DNA of 64,000 nt. It comes from an uncultured Sphingomonas sp. (GTDB taxonomy: Bacteria; Pseudomonadota; Alphaproteobacteria; Sphingomonadales; Sphingomonadaceae). The DNA lies in NCBI RefSeq assembly GCF_913777625.1, contig NZ_CAJYTI010000020.1, positions 124,001 through 188,000 on the forward strand, given 5' to 3'. Made by a program: the position numbers and the translations under genes. This document shows positions 44,953 through 54,048 of this stretch, in pieces (the stretch's first letter is position 1; each line of letters starts with the position of its first letter). The notes beneath the pieces are model-generated. The model saw nothing but the letters and a program-made list of their open reading frames with translations, was not told the origin of the DNA and made no database searches.

Positions 44953-46500
44953 TCAAGCCTTTCCGAGAACCCGGCCGCCGATCACCCGATCGAGCAGCGC
45001 GTTGATGTAGAAACCGTGGCTGAGATGGGTGCGCAGCCGCTGCGCCGCGGGATGGTCGCACCACAGCGGCAGCATCGCCTGCGCCACCGCGATCCCGCCA
45101 AAGGCGAGCAGCGCGATCGCCAGCAGCACCCATTGGAACGGCCCGGGCGCGGGCACGGCAGGCAGCGTGCCGGCGGTCAGCCGCTCGGCCACGCCGTGCA
45201 GCAGGAAATAGGCCGTGGTCGCGAGGATCGAAAAGCCGAGCGTGCGCTGGAGCAGCGGCCGCGGCGCCGTCGGGCTCATGCCCTGCACGATCAGATAGGC
45301 GACGCCGAAGACCAGGATCGCGCCGAGCGCCACCGCCTGGGGCGGCTTGTGCCAGGCACCGAACCCGATCGCGAGCGCGCCGTAGAGGATCGCCGCGCCC
45401 AGCATCGCCAGGGCGACGGCCGTCCCGTCGGGCTTGGCGACCGGCCCCAGCCGGCGGGCCGCCGCGATCCGCTCGACCGCGCCGCCCGACGAGAGGAAGG
45501 CATGCGCCTTGTAGAGCGAGTGGGCGACGATGTGGAGCAGCGCGAGGTAGAACAGCCCAAGGCCGCACTGCATGATCATGAACCCCATCTGCGCGACGGT
45601 GGACCAGGCGAGCTGGGTCTTGATCGCCGGCTGGGTGGGCAGCACCAGGCTCCCGAACAGCGCGGTAAAGCCGCCCAGCACCGCGAGCAGCGCCAGCGCC
45701 GCGGGCGAGGCGAACATCACGTCGGCCAGCCGGATCAGCAGGAAGCCGCCGGCATTGATCACCCCTGCATGGAGCAGCGCGGAGACCGGGGTCGGCGCTT
45801 CCATCACTTCGGTCAGCCAGCCATGGAGCGGGAATTGCGCGGACTTGAGCATCGCGGCGATCGCAAGTCCCCAGGCGGCCAGCGCCATCGCTTCCGGCGC
45901 GGTGCCGGCGCGGGCCGCCGCAAGCAGCTGGGCGATGTCGGTCGTGCCGGTCGCGCGCCAGAGCAGCACGGCCGAGCCGATCAGCAGCACATCGGCAAGC
46001 CCGGTGCTCAGCGCCTTCTTGCGGGCGGCGCGGCGGGCGGCCGCCCGCTTGGGGTAGAAGAGCAGCAGGCGGCGCAGGCCCTGGCCGGTCGCGATCCAGG
46101 CGAACACCAGCTGCGGCAGTGTGCCCGCGGTTACCAGCAGCATCACGCTGGCCAGCGTCACCGCCAGCCACGCCATGAAGCTGCCCTGCCGCGCCTCGCC
46201 GTCGAGATAGGTCGCGGCGAAGCGCACCACGACCCAGCCGACAAAGCTGACCAGCAGCAGCATAGTAACGCTCACCACGTCCAACCGCGTCGCGACCAGC
46301 GCCTCGGCGCCGGACAGAGCAAGCGTGCGCGGCCCTGCCCATGCGACCCAGCCCGTCATCGCACCCGCGGCCATCAGCGCCAGCAGCGCCGCCAGCGGTA
46401 CGACCCGCAGCGTCCATCCCGGCCGGAATTGCCGCCCGCTGCCCGCCGCGAGCGCCGCTGCGGCGAGAAGCGCCGGCCCGGCATTCGCCAACCACCACAT
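44953..46500 (-). CDS. dabB: DabB-like proton-conducting membrane subunit (NuoL/MrpA-like)
   Basis: A 515-residue polytopic protein of the NADH-quinone-oxidoreductase subunit 5 type, the ion-conducting partner of DabA. About 12-14 hydrophobic helices are visible. Family motifs are KSAQFPLHGWLTEVMEAPTP and VSALLHAGVINAGGFLL, with a conserved Glu and Lys for proton translocation. It is the first gene of the operon with DabA. The start is ATG 46500 or GTG 46506; AGGAG lies at 46515-46519. A LysR gene is divergent. Confidence 0.9.
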   Translation of the reverse strand: MWWLANAGPALLAAAALAAGSGRQFRPGWTLRVVPLAALLALMAAGAMTGWVAWAGPRTLALSGAEALVATRLDVVSVTMLLLVSFVGWVVVRFAATYLDGEARQGSFMAWLAVTLASVMLLVTAGTLPQLVFAWIATGQGLRRLLLFYPKRAAARRAARKKALSTGLADVLLIGSAVLLWRATGTTDIAQLLAAARAGTAPEAMALAAWGLAIAAMLKSAQFPLHGWLTEVMEAPTPVSALLHAGVINAGGFLLIRLADVMFASPAALALLAVLGGFTALFGSLVLPTQPAIKTQLAWSTVAQMGFMIMQCGLGLFYLALLHIVAHSLYKAHAFLSSGGAVERIAAARRLGPVAKPDGTAVALAMLGAAILYGALAIGFGAWHKPPQAVALGAILVFGVAYLIVQGMSPTAPRPLLQRTLGFSILATTAYFLLHGVAERLTAGTLPAVPAPGPFQWVLLAIALLAFGGIAVAQAMLPLWCDHPAAQRLRTHLSHGFYINALLDRVIGGRVLGKA

Positions 46501-46550
46501 GCTCACACCCAATCTCCTGTGTTTTCGTGGAAGGAGCGTTAGGCTTGCGC

Positions 46551-46588
46551 AACGATCATATAAAATTCATTGTATGGCGCATATCGTT
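46551..46588. promoter_or_regulatory. Candidate LysR binding region between dabB and its regulator
   Basis: AACGAT (46551-46556) and ATCGTT (46583-46588) form an inverted pair around an AT-rich stretch in the divergent gap, the only AT-rich DNA here. It probably holds both promoters and the LysR site. No consensus T-N11-A site can be named with certainty. Confidence 0.35.
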
Positions 46589-46606
46589 CGCTTTTAGAGA
46601 ACCATC

Positions 46607-47491
46607 ATGCGCGAGCTGAACTACAACCATCTCCGCTATTTCTGGGCGGTGGCGCATGACGGGAACCTCACCCGCACCGCCGATCGCATGGCGGTTTCGC
46701 AGTCCGCGCTCTCCACCCAGATCCGCAAGCTGGAGGAGCGGCTGGGCCATGCGCTGTTCGAACGCGAGGGGCGCCGGCTGGTGCTTACCGAAGCCGGCCG
46801 CATCGCGCTCGACCATGCCGACGCGATCTTCGCCACCGGCGACGAGTTGCTCGACGTGCTGCGCGAGACCGGCCGCGCGCGCCAGGCGGTGCGGATCGGC
46901 GCGCTGGCGACGCTCTCGCGCAACTTCCAGATCGGCTTCGTCCAGCCGCTCCTGCACCGCGCCGATGTCGAGCTGGTGCTGCGCTCGGGCAGTGCTGCGG
47001 AGCTGATGCAGGCGCTGGCGAGCCTGCAGCTCGACGTGGTGCTCGCCAACCGCCCCCCTGCGCGCGATGCGATGACCCCCTATCTGTCGCACAAGATCGC
47101 CGAGCAGCGGGTGAGCCTGATCGGGCGCCCCGGCATCCTTGGCGACACCGGCCTCGCCGCGCTGCTCGCCACGCAGCCGCTGGTGCTGCCGACGCTGGAA
47201 AGCAGCGTCCGCGCCGCCTTCGATGCGCTTGCTGCGACGCTTGGCGTGCGTCCCCAGATCGCCGCCGAGGTGGACGACATGGCGCTGATGCGCCTCCTCG
47301 CCCGCGAAGGCGTCGGCCTCGCCGTGCTGCCGCCCATCGTCGTGCGCGACGAGCTGGCCAGCGGCATGCTCGCCGAACTGGCGGAGCTGCCGCAGGTGCA
47401 TGAGAGCTTTTACGCCGTCACGCTCGACCGGCGCTTTCCCAATCCGCTGGTCGGCGCGCTGTTGCGTGATGCCAACATACAAAAGGCATAG
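46607..47491 (+). CDS. LysR family regulator (NhaR-like), divergent from dabBA
   Basis: A 294-residue LysR regulator whose N-terminus (MRELNYNHLRYFWAVAHDGN) resembles NhaR, a regulator of a sodium/proton antiporter gene. The HTH is LTRTADRMAVSQSALSTQIR. The sensor domain starts near residue 90. It is divergent from dabB with a 106-base gap, the standard arrangement for a LysR activator and its target, so control of dabBA is likely. Confidence 0.88.
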   Translation: MRELNYNHLRYFWAVAHDGNLTRTADRMAVSQSALSTQIRKLEERLGHALFEREGRRLVLTEAGRIALDHADAIFATGDELLDVLRETGRARQAVRIGALATLSRNFQIGFVQPLLHRADVELVLRSGSAAELMQALASLQLDVVLANRPPARDAMTPYLSHKIAEQRVSLIGRPGILGDTGLAALLATQPLVLPTLESSVRAAFDALAATLGVRPQIAAEVDDMALMRLLAREGVGLAVLPPIVVRDELASGMLAELAELPQVHESFYAVTLDRRFPNPLVGALLRDANIQKA

Positions 47492-47563
47492 CTTTTGCTG
47501 CCACTTCCGACACAAACGGGGATGTTCGCCAAATCTTATCGAAATGGCGCTAACCGCAGGTGG

Positions 47564-48328
47564 ATGGAGATGCGGAAGATTTGCACCGGCTGCCGCGACG
47601 GCGTCGATTTCGACATCCCGTTCGACATGGCCTTCCAGCCGATCGTCGATACGACGACGGGCAATCCCTTCGCGTTCGAGGCGCTGGTCCGCGGCGCTGA
47701 CGGATCCGGCGCCCATGGCGTGCTGTCGCAGGTAAACGACCAGAACCGCTATGCCTTCGACCAGGCTTGCCGGGTCAAGGCCATCGAAAGCGCGATGGCC
47801 GCCGGGCTGATGGCAACCGATGCCTGCCTCTCGATCAACTTCCTGCCCAACGCCGTGTACTCGCCCGTCGCCTGCATCCAGCTGACGCTGCAGACCGCCC
47901 GCCGCGAGGGCGTGCCGCTCGACCGGCTGATCTTCGAGTTCACCGAGAACGAGCAGATGGCTTCGCCCGATCACGTCGCGACGATCATCGATTCCTACAA
48001 GCAGATCGGCTTCAAGGTCGCGATCGACGATTTCGGCGCCGGCCATTCGGGGCTCGATCGCTTCGCCCGCTTCGCGCCGGACGAGGTGAAGCTCGACATG
48101 GAACTGGTCCGCGGGATCGACAGCGATCCGCGCCGCCAGGCGATCGTGCGCGCGGTGGCGAGCATGTGTGCAGAGCTCGACACGCTGCTGATCGCCGAGG
48201 GAATCGAGACCGCCGCCGAGGCGGCGACGCTGCGCGCGCTGGGGGTGCGCTACCACCAGGGCTATTGGTATGCCCGCCCCGCGCTCGGCACCCTGCCCGC
48301 CATCGCCGCCGAGGCGCTTCGTTTCTGA
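47564..48328 (+). CDS. EAL-domain cyclic-di-GMP phosphodiesterase
   Basis: A 254-residue protein that consists almost only of an EAL domain. Catalytic features are present: EALVRG (about residue 38), NFLP (Asn), FEFTENEQ (Glu), DDFGAGHSG, LDMELVRG (Lys-Leu-Asp), EGIETAAEA and the final YHQGYWYA. A KICTGCRDG segment at the N-terminus holds a Cys pair. No signal, PAS or membrane segment is seen. It probably degrades cyclic di-GMP; activity was not tested. ATG 47564 is the chosen start, with AGG upstream. Confidence 0.88.
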   Translation: MEMRKICTGCRDGVDFDIPFDMAFQPIVDTTTGNPFAFEALVRGADGSGAHGVLSQVNDQNRYAFDQACRVKAIESAMAAGLMATDACLSINFLPNAVYSPVACIQLTLQTARREGVPLDRLIFEFTENEQMASPDHVATIIDSYKQIGFKVAIDDFGAGHSGLDRFARFAPDEVKLDMELVRGIDSDPRRQAIVRAVASMCAELDTLLIAEGIETAAEAATLRALGVRYHQGYWYARPALGTLPAIAAEALRF

Positions 48329-48409
48329 CCCGACTAGTCCTGCGGCGCCTCGGGCGATACAGGCCCCCTTGAGCCCGCCCTGGGCGACACAGCATCGCAG
48401 GCACTATCC

Positions 48410-49933
48410 ATGACCGTCCTCATCCAGGAAGCCGATCTGATCGAGAGCGTCGCCGACGCGCTCCAGTACATCTCCTATTACCACCCGATGGATTATATCC
48501 GCGCGCTGGGCGACGCCTATGAAGCCGAGCAGTCCCCCGCCGCCAAGGACGCCATCGCGCAGATCCTGACCAACAGCCGCATGTGCGCGGAGGGGCATCG
48601 CCCGATCTGCCAGGACACCGGCATCGTCACGGTCTTCATCAAATGGGGCCAGAAGTGCGTGCTGAACAGCGAGCGCTCGCTGCAGGACGTGGTCGATGAA
48701 GGCGTCCGCCGCGCCTATCTCCATCCGGAGAACCGCCTGCGTGCCTCGATCCTGCGCGATCCGGCGTTCAGCCGCGTCAACACCAAGGACAATACCCCTT
48801 GCGTGCTCAACGTCGAGATGGTGCCCGGCGACCATGTCCATGTCGAGCTGGCGGCCAAGGGCGGCGGCTCGGAGAACAAGTCCAAGTTCGCGATGCTCAA
48901 CCCGAGCGACTCGATCGTCGACTGGGTGCTCGAGATGGTCCCGAAAATGGGCGCCGGATGGTGCCCGCCGGGCATGCTCGGCATCGGCATCGGCGGCACC
49001 GCCGAGAAGGCGGTGACGCTCGCCAAGCAGTCGCTGATGGGGGACATCGACATGGCCCAGCTCAAGAAGCGGGGGCCCCAGAACGATATCGAGCGGCTCC
49101 GCATCGAGATTTTCGACAAGGTCAACGCGCTCGGCATCGGCGCGCAGGGCCTGGGCGGCCTCTCGACGATCCTCGACGTGAAGATCCTCGACTATCCTAC
49201 GCATGCGGCGTCGAAGCCGATCGCGATGATCCCCAACTGCGCCGCCACCCGCCACGCGCATTTCAGCCTCGACGGCAGCGGCCCGGTCTATCTCGACCCG
49301 CCGAGCCTCGACGAATGGCCGAAGGTGGAATGGACGCCGTCGAAGGAATCGATCCGCGTCGATCTCGACACGCTCACCCCCGAGGTGGTGGCAAGCTGGA
49401 AGCCGGGCGACCGCCTGCTGCTCAACGGCAAGATGCTCACCGGCCGCGACGCCGCGCACAAGCGCATCCAGGACATGCTCGCCAAGGGCGAGGAACTGCC
49501 GGTCGATTTCAAGGGCCGGGTGATCTATTATGTCGGCCCGGTCGATCCGGTGCGTGACGAGGTGGTCGGCCCCGCCGGCCCCACCACCGCGACCCGCATG
49601 GACAAGTTCACCGAGATGATGCTGGCCCAGACCGGCCTGATCGCGATGGTCGGCAAGGCGGAGCGTGGTCCGGTGGCGATCGAGGCGATCCGCAACCACA
49701 AGGCCGCCTATCTGATGGCGGTGGGCGGCGCGGCCTATCTCGTCGCCCGCGCGATCAAGGGCGCGCGGGTTGTCGGCTTCGCCGATCTCGGCATGGAAGC
49801 GATCTACGAGTTCGACGTGAAGGACATGCCGGTCACGGTCGCCGTCGATGCGACCGGCGAGAGCGTCCACCACACCGGCCCGCTGGTGTGGCGCGAGAAG
49901 ATCGCCAAGGAACGGCTGCTCCAGCAGGCGTGA
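48410..49933 (+). CDS. Class I fumarate hydratase
   Basis: A 507-residue oxygen-labile fumarase with a [4Fe-4S] cluster, catalysing fumarate to malate in the TCA cycle. Three conserved Cys contexts are seen: CQDTG (about residue 67), GWCPPG (about 184) and NCAATRH (about 276). The alpha and beta parts are fused, with the beta part starting near residue 330. The downstream perfect hairpin ends the transcript. Confidence 0.95.
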   Translation: MTVLIQEADLIESVADALQYISYYHPMDYIRALGDAYEAEQSPAAKDAIAQILTNSRMCAEGHRPICQDTGIVTVFIKWGQKCVLNSERSLQDVVDEGVRRAYLHPENRLRASILRDPAFSRVNTKDNTPCVLNVEMVPGDHVHVELAAKGGGSENKSKFAMLNPSDSIVDWVLEMVPKMGAGWCPPGMLGIGIGGTAEKAVTLAKQSLMGDIDMAQLKKRGPQNDIERLRIEIFDKVNALGIGAQGLGGLSTILDVKILDYPTHAASKPIAMIPNCAATRHAHFSLDGSGPVYLDPPSLDEWPKVEWTPSKESIRVDLDTLTPEVVASWKPGDRLLLNGKMLTGRDAAHKRIQDMLAKGEELPVDFKGRVIYYVGPVDPVRDEVVGPAGPTTATRMDKFTEMMLAQTGLIAMVGKAERGPVAIEAIRNHKAAYLMAVGGAAYLVARAIKGARVVGFADLGMEAIYEFDVKDMPVTVAVDATGESVHHTGPLVWREKIAKERLLQQA

Positions 49934-49944
49934 GGCCATGGCCG

Positions 49945-49982
49945 AGCCCGCAGACACGCGGCCGTTCGCGTGTCTGCGGGCT
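49945..49982. terminator. Intrinsic terminator of the fumarase gene
   Basis: A perfect 16-bp stem (arms 49945-49960 and 49967-49982, loop GCCGTT) follows the stop by 12 bases. The run after it is TTGCCCCCCTTTT, weak in uridines. Confidence 0.8.
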
Positions 49983-50057
49983 TGCCCCCCTTTTCCGCGC
50001 GTGGTGCCACGCCCGTTCGCCTTGCGCGACGGGAGGCGAAGACGATACGCCCCGGCG

Positions 50058-50381
50058 CTAGCCAGCCTTGCCCAGCACGTCCGCGAGATGACAGGACTTG
50101 CCCGGCGTCAGCTTGTCGACACGTTCGACCTGCAGGATCACGCCGTCGCCCTGCTCCACCGCATGCGCGACGACCTCGCCATAGGCCGGAAGCTTGGCCT
50201 TGCGGAGCTTGGCCATTGCCTGCACGCCCCCCGCGTCGACCAGCGTGTAGCGGTTCTCGGCCAGATCGCAGCGGCGCAGGACGATGGCGTCGCCGTCGCG
50301 CTCGATGGTGCCGATGAAAATGTCGGTGCTCGGCTCGGCCTGCGGTGTCGCCGCCAGCAGCGCGATCAGCGGCAGGATCAT
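50058..50381 (-). CDS. Small exported hypothetical protein
   Basis: A 107-residue protein with a short signal-like N-terminus (MILPLIALLAATPQAEPS) and a mature part of about 90 residues, with Cys at CDLAENRY and at KSCHLAD. It overlaps the gene before it by four bases. The two may act together in the periplasm; I do not recognise a family. Confidence 0.65.
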   Translation of the reverse strand: MILPLIALLAATPQAEPSTDIFIGTIERDGDAIVLRRCDLAENRYTLVDAGGVQAMAKLRKAKLPAYGEVVAHAVEQGDGVILQVERVDKLTPGKSCHLADVLGKAG

Positions 50382-50971
50382 AGCGGGTTCCCGTCCTTGT
50401 CGAGCATCTCGATCCGATACGAGCAGCCGTAGAGCGTCTTGCCGGGATGGGTGGTGGCGTTCGAGACGCTGCGCGCGATCACCGTCCGCGCCCGGTAGTG
50501 ATCGCCGTCCACCGGATCGGTGACGTCGCGGATCACCCGTTCGCCCAGGAACTTGCGGAACGTCACCGCGCCTTCCGGCAGCCCTTCGGCGGCCATCGCG
50601 TTTTCGACCTGTACCTGCCGCGCCACGACCGCCGGATCGGGCAGGTCCAGCACCGCCACCACGCCGCTCGCCGAGAAGGCGATGCGGCGCGTGCTGTATC
50701 CGCCGGCAACCACGATCGGCGCGGGCAGGTCATATTCGGCAAGCAGGAAATTCGCCGATTTGACCGGCTTCCAGCCCCGCTTGGCGGCAAGCTTCTCCTC
50801 GCCGTTCAACGCCATGGCGAAGGCGGTATAGCTGGGCGCATCCAGGCGACACTCGATCGCATCGCGCACATCGATCGTGCCGGGGTCGACCTCGTCCTGC
50901 ACCGGCGCGGCCGGCAGGGACGCAGGGAGCAGGGCGGCAAGCAGGCCGAGGCCGAGGCGGGATCGCTTCAT
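50378..50971 (-). CDS. Exported hypothetical protein
   Basis: A 197-residue protein with a signal peptide (MKRSRLGLGLLAALLPAS, cleavage after PAA), a mature part with two Cys (IECRLD and LYGCSYR) that could form a disulfide, and no recognisable family. ATG 50971 gives a proper signal peptide; longer frames do not. It precedes the small exported protein with a four-base overlap and follows lysA by 70 bases. Confidence 0.7.
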   Translation of the reverse strand: MKRSRLGLGLLAALLPASLPAAPVQDEVDPGTIDVRDAIECRLDAPSYTAFAMALNGEEKLAAKRGWKPVKSANFLLAEYDLPAPIVVAGGYSTRRIAFSASGVVAVLDLPDPAVVARQVQVENAMAAEGLPEGAVTFRKFLGERVIRDVTDPVDGDHYRARTVIARSVSNATTHPGKTLYGCSYRIEMLDKDGNPL

Positions 50972-51040
50972 GCCGCTGCACCTATTGCCTGGCTGCCGGC
51001 CGCGCAAATGGTTCGCGCCGAGGCGTTTGCCGCCCACGGT

Positions 51041-52336
51041 TCACGGGATCAGCGCCGGAAGCGATGGACCAGCCGGATCCCGCGACGCGATCCATTCGGG
51101 CAGGCGCTGGGGCCGCAGGTCGGCCGCCGGCACGCGATCGGCGATCACCGCGAAGCGATCGCCTTCGACCCATACCTCCGGCACCAGCGCACGCGCATTG
51201 TAGGTGGATGCCATCGCCGCACCATAGGCACCGGCGGTGTGGAATACGGCAAGGTCGCCTTCCTCCACCCGGTCGACGACCCGGGCACGGGCGAAGCTAT
51301 CCCCGCTTTCGCACACCGGCCCGACGATATTGGCGACGAAGCGGTCGCGCCGCGGCTGTACTGCGGCGAAATCGTGCCAGGCATCGTAGAGCGCCGGCCG
51401 CGCGAGATCGTTCATCGCCGCGTCGACGACGACGAAGGGATAGGGCTGGCCCGGCTTGACCCACAGCACGCGGGTCAGCAGCACGCCCGCCCGCGCGGCG
51501 ATGAAGCGGCCGGGTTCGAACAGCAGGGTAACGCCCCAGTCGCGCGTCTCCTGCGCCACCATGGTGCCATAGGCAGCGACGTCCGCCCCCGGCTCGCCCG
51601 CCCGGTAGGAAACGCCGAGCCCGCCGCCCAGGTCGACATGGGTGATCCGGTGCCCCTCGGCGCGGAGCCGCGCGAGCAGCTGGCCGATCCGACGATAGCT
51701 GGCCCGCAGCGGCGCGAGATCGGTAATCTGGCTGCCGATATGCACGGCGATGCCGTGCATATCGAGCCCCGGCAAGGCGGCCAGCCGGCCGTACATCGCG
51801 GCGGCTTCGCCATAGCCGATGCCGAACTTGCTGTCCGCCAGCGCCGTGCTGATCTTGGCATGGGTATGGGCATCGATATGCGGGTTGACGCGCAGCAGTG
51901 CCGGCGCGCGCCGCCCCCGCGCGCGCGCAAGCGCGGAAAGCACCTCCCCCTCGCGCTCCAGTTCCAGGTTGAAGCGGCCGATGCCCGCCCCCAGCGCCGC
52001 GGCGAGTTCGGCGGGCGTCTTGCCCACGCCCGAATAGACGATGTCCTGGGGGGCGAGGCCTGCCCGACGCGCCAGCGCCAGTTCGCCGCCGGAGACGATG
52101 TCCGCACCGAAGCCGAGTCCGGCCAGCGTCCGCAGGACCATGGCATTGGGATTGGCCTTCATGGCGAACATCAGTTGCTTGGCGGGCACATCCGTCAGCG
52201 CGGCGGCGAACGCCTCCGCCGCGGTCCGCAGCGCGGTTTCCGAATAGACATAGGTCGGCGTGCCGACCGCGTCGGCGATCGCCGCCAGCGGCACCGCCTC
52301 GGCATGCAGTTGGCCGCCGCGCAGATCGAAGACCAT
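51041..52336 (-). CDS. lysA: Diaminopimelate decarboxylase
   Basis: A 431-residue PLP enzyme for the last step of lysine synthesis. Lys60 in FAMKANPN binds PLP. Other group motifs: HIGSQI, VDLGGGLGV, EPGRFIAARAG, and CESGD with the catalytic Cys. ATG 52336 is chosen; the frame upstream has only a TTG. It is the fourth gene of a minus-strand row of small genes (53420 to 51041). Confidence 0.95.
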   Translation of the reverse strand: MVFDLRGGQLHAEAVPLAAIADAVGTPTYVYSETALRTAAEAFAAALTDVPAKQLMFAMKANPNAMVLRTLAGLGFGADIVSGGELALARRAGLAPQDIVYSGVGKTPAELAAALGAGIGRFNLELEREGEVLSALARARGRRAPALLRVNPHIDAHTHAKISTALADSKFGIGYGEAAAMYGRLAALPGLDMHGIAVHIGSQITDLAPLRASYRRIGQLLARLRAEGHRITHVDLGGGLGVSYRAGEPGADVAAYGTMVAQETRDWGVTLLFEPGRFIAARAGVLLTRVLWVKPGQPYPFVVVDAAMNDLARPALYDAWHDFAAVQPRRDRFVANIVGPVCESGDSFARARVVDRVEEGDLAVFHTAGAYGAAMASTYNARALVPEVWVEGDRFAVIADRVPAADLRPQRLPEWIASRDPAGPSLPALIP

Positions 52337-52369
52337 GGTAATTTCTTTCAAGCGAGGGGAAGCGCCGTC

Positions 52370-52633
52370 TCAACGGTCGCGACGACGCGCGGCACGACGC
52401 GCCTGGAGGCGTTCGGGCAACAGGCGGTGCCGGCTGCACTCGATGCGGATCGCCAGCGACGCCCGCCGCCCCTGCACCACCAGCACGAGGCCGAGCATGG
52501 CGATCGGGAAGCCAAGCAGCAGCACGCCGGTGCCGTCCGCCGCGGCCAAGTCGCTCGCCGCGCCCGCCAGCACGCCCGCGATCAGCAGGGCGACACCGGC
52601 GGCGCGCCACCATCGGTCGCCGGGGCGAGTCAT
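52370..52633 (-). CDS. Small membrane protein before lysA
   Basis: An 87-residue protein with two hydrophobic helices (about residues 10-30 and 35-55) and a strongly basic C-terminus (RRAARRRDR). It overlaps the methyltransferase gene by four bases. No family recognised. Confidence 0.6.
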   Translation of the reverse strand: MTRPGDRWWRAAGVALLIAGVLAGAASDLAAADGTGVLLLGFPIAMLGLVLVVQGRRASLAIRIECSRHRLLPERLQARRAARRRDR

Positions 52634-53142
52634 GCGCGGGCTCCCGGACGCAGCCCCGCCAGGGCGAGCCGGCCCGCCTTCCGCGCCAGCCAGACCAAGG
52701 ACGCCCTCTCCTGTGGCGCCGCCGCATAGAGGAGAATGTCTGCGGGAAAGGCGAGTTCGTCGCGCATCGCCGCGTCCGCGGTGCCGACATAGAAGCGCAG
52801 ATCGATGGCGGCATCCCGGATCGTCGCGGCAACACGCCGCGCCTGGGCGAGCAGCGCCCCGTCGAGATCCACGCCGCGCGCCTCGATCGCGACGAACCCC
52901 AGCGCGCGGGCGGTGCGGACGGCCAGCAGCAACAGGCTGGCATCCCCGCACGCGGCGTCGACGATGCGGATGCTGCGCCGCCCTTCTTCGCGCATCGCTT
53001 CCAGGCGAGCGGCGACCATCGGCCAGCGCAGGTCCTGCATCGCGACCCGTTCGGCGGCGTCGCACAGGGCGTGGCGCAATCGCGCCGCGAGCGGCGGCTC
53101 GGCAGGTGCGGCCGGGAGCGCGAAGGCATGGGCAAGTTCCAT
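52630..53142 (-). CDS. SAM-dependent methyltransferase-like protein
   Basis: A 170-residue class I methyltransferase-like protein. Motif I is IVDAACGDASLLLL, followed by an acidic GVDLDG end of strand beta-2. No nearby substrate motif tells its target. ATG 53142 follows GAGGGAGGGGG. It lies between two small genes in the lysA row. Confidence 0.7.
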   Translation of the reverse strand: MELAHAFALPAAPAEPPLAARLRHALCDAAERVAMQDLRWPMVAARLEAMREEGRRSIRIVDAACGDASLLLLAVRTARALGFVAIEARGVDLDGALLAQARRVAATIRDAAIDLRFYVGTADAAMRDELAFPADILLYAAAPQERASLVWLARKAGRLALAGLRPGARA

Positions 53143-53153
53143 CACCCCCTCCC

Positions 53154-53420
53154 TCACGCCGCCCGGCGCCGGGCGCATTCGTCCGGCCCGACGGGATCGA
53201 AGGAGACGCTGGCGACCAGCGGCTGGTCCGCTTCGACCAGTTCCGCGCCGGGAAAGGCGTGCCGCTCGGCGCGCGCGAACTGCCACGCCGCCGCGCGCGA
53301 CACGAACCGCCCCTCCATCCGCCCATGATTTTCCTGGACCAGCCAGTGCCCCTCGCGGTCCTGCCCCACCCAGAGGATGGTGGCACCCGGATCGGGTTCC
53401 GTCGCTACGCCCGACAACAT
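53154..53420 (-). CDS. Small hypothetical protein
   Basis: An 88-residue protein of mixed strand pattern (WVGQDREGHWLVQE, FVSRAAAWQFARAE) with AAGGAG before the ATG at 53420. First gene of the row leading to lysA. No family recognised. Confidence 0.65.
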   Translation of the reverse strand: MLSGVATEPDPGATILWVGQDREGHWLVQENHGRMEGRFVSRAAAWQFARAERHAFPGAELVEADQPLVASVSFDPVGPDECARRRAA

Positions 53421-53539
53421 CGATACGCTCCTTGCAACCACCGGCCACGCAGGCCGAGGACCGCAAGCTAGCCAGCCGGTGCATTAAGCTTCGAGAGCGA
53501 AGGCAAGCCGCGCGCGTTAGATTTGCATATAGTCGGGCG

Positions 53540-54019
53540 TTATTCGGGCAGGATCCGCACGCGGCGCTTGCCCCAATAGCTGAGGTCGATCGAGAAATGC
53601 GCCGGCGCGCCTTGGTGGACCAGGATCATCTGGTCCCCGCGCCCGCCTTCGCCGGTATAGCTGGCGGTCCAGCCGCGCTTCTTCAGCGCGTCGCCCACCT
53701 TGAGCACTGCCGACTGATCGCGATCGTGCCACAAGGTGATTTGCAGAAAGCCGCCGCGGCCGTCGCCGCCGATCAGGTCGAGCGCAGCCTCATAGGGGCC
53801 TTCGCCGAGCAGCATCACGCCCGAGCGGCGGCAGCGCAGATGGCCGCCATCCATCTCGATGCAGTTATCGAAACCGGCTCGCTTGGCATCGGCAAGGCTG
53901 CCGCGCACCGGCAGCCCCGCATAGATCAGGGTCTTTGGCGGCGGTGCCGTCGGTTCGCCGCTGCAGGCGGCAAGCGCAATCGCGGCAGACGACAACAAGA
54001 TGGCATTGAATTTCCACAT
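53540..54019 (-). CDS. Lipoprotein of unknown function
   Basis: A 159-residue protein with a lipoprotein signal (MWKFNAILLSSAAIALAAC, lipobox LAAC). The mature part has two more Cys (NCIEMDG and LRCRRSG) that may pair, and a C-terminal strand-rich region. It is downstream of the TetR gene by 29 bases on the same strand. Confidence 0.75.
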   Translation of the reverse strand: MWKFNAILLSSAAIALAACSGEPTAPPPKTLIYAGLPVRGSLADAKRAGFDNCIEMDGGHLRCRRSGVMLLGEGPYEAALDLIGGDGRGGFLQITLWHDRDQSAVLKVGDALKKRGWTASYTGEGGRGDQMILVHQGAPAHFSIDLSYWGKRRVRILPE

Positions 54020-54048
54020 CGCTCGCACGGCTTCTCCCTCGGGAGAAC

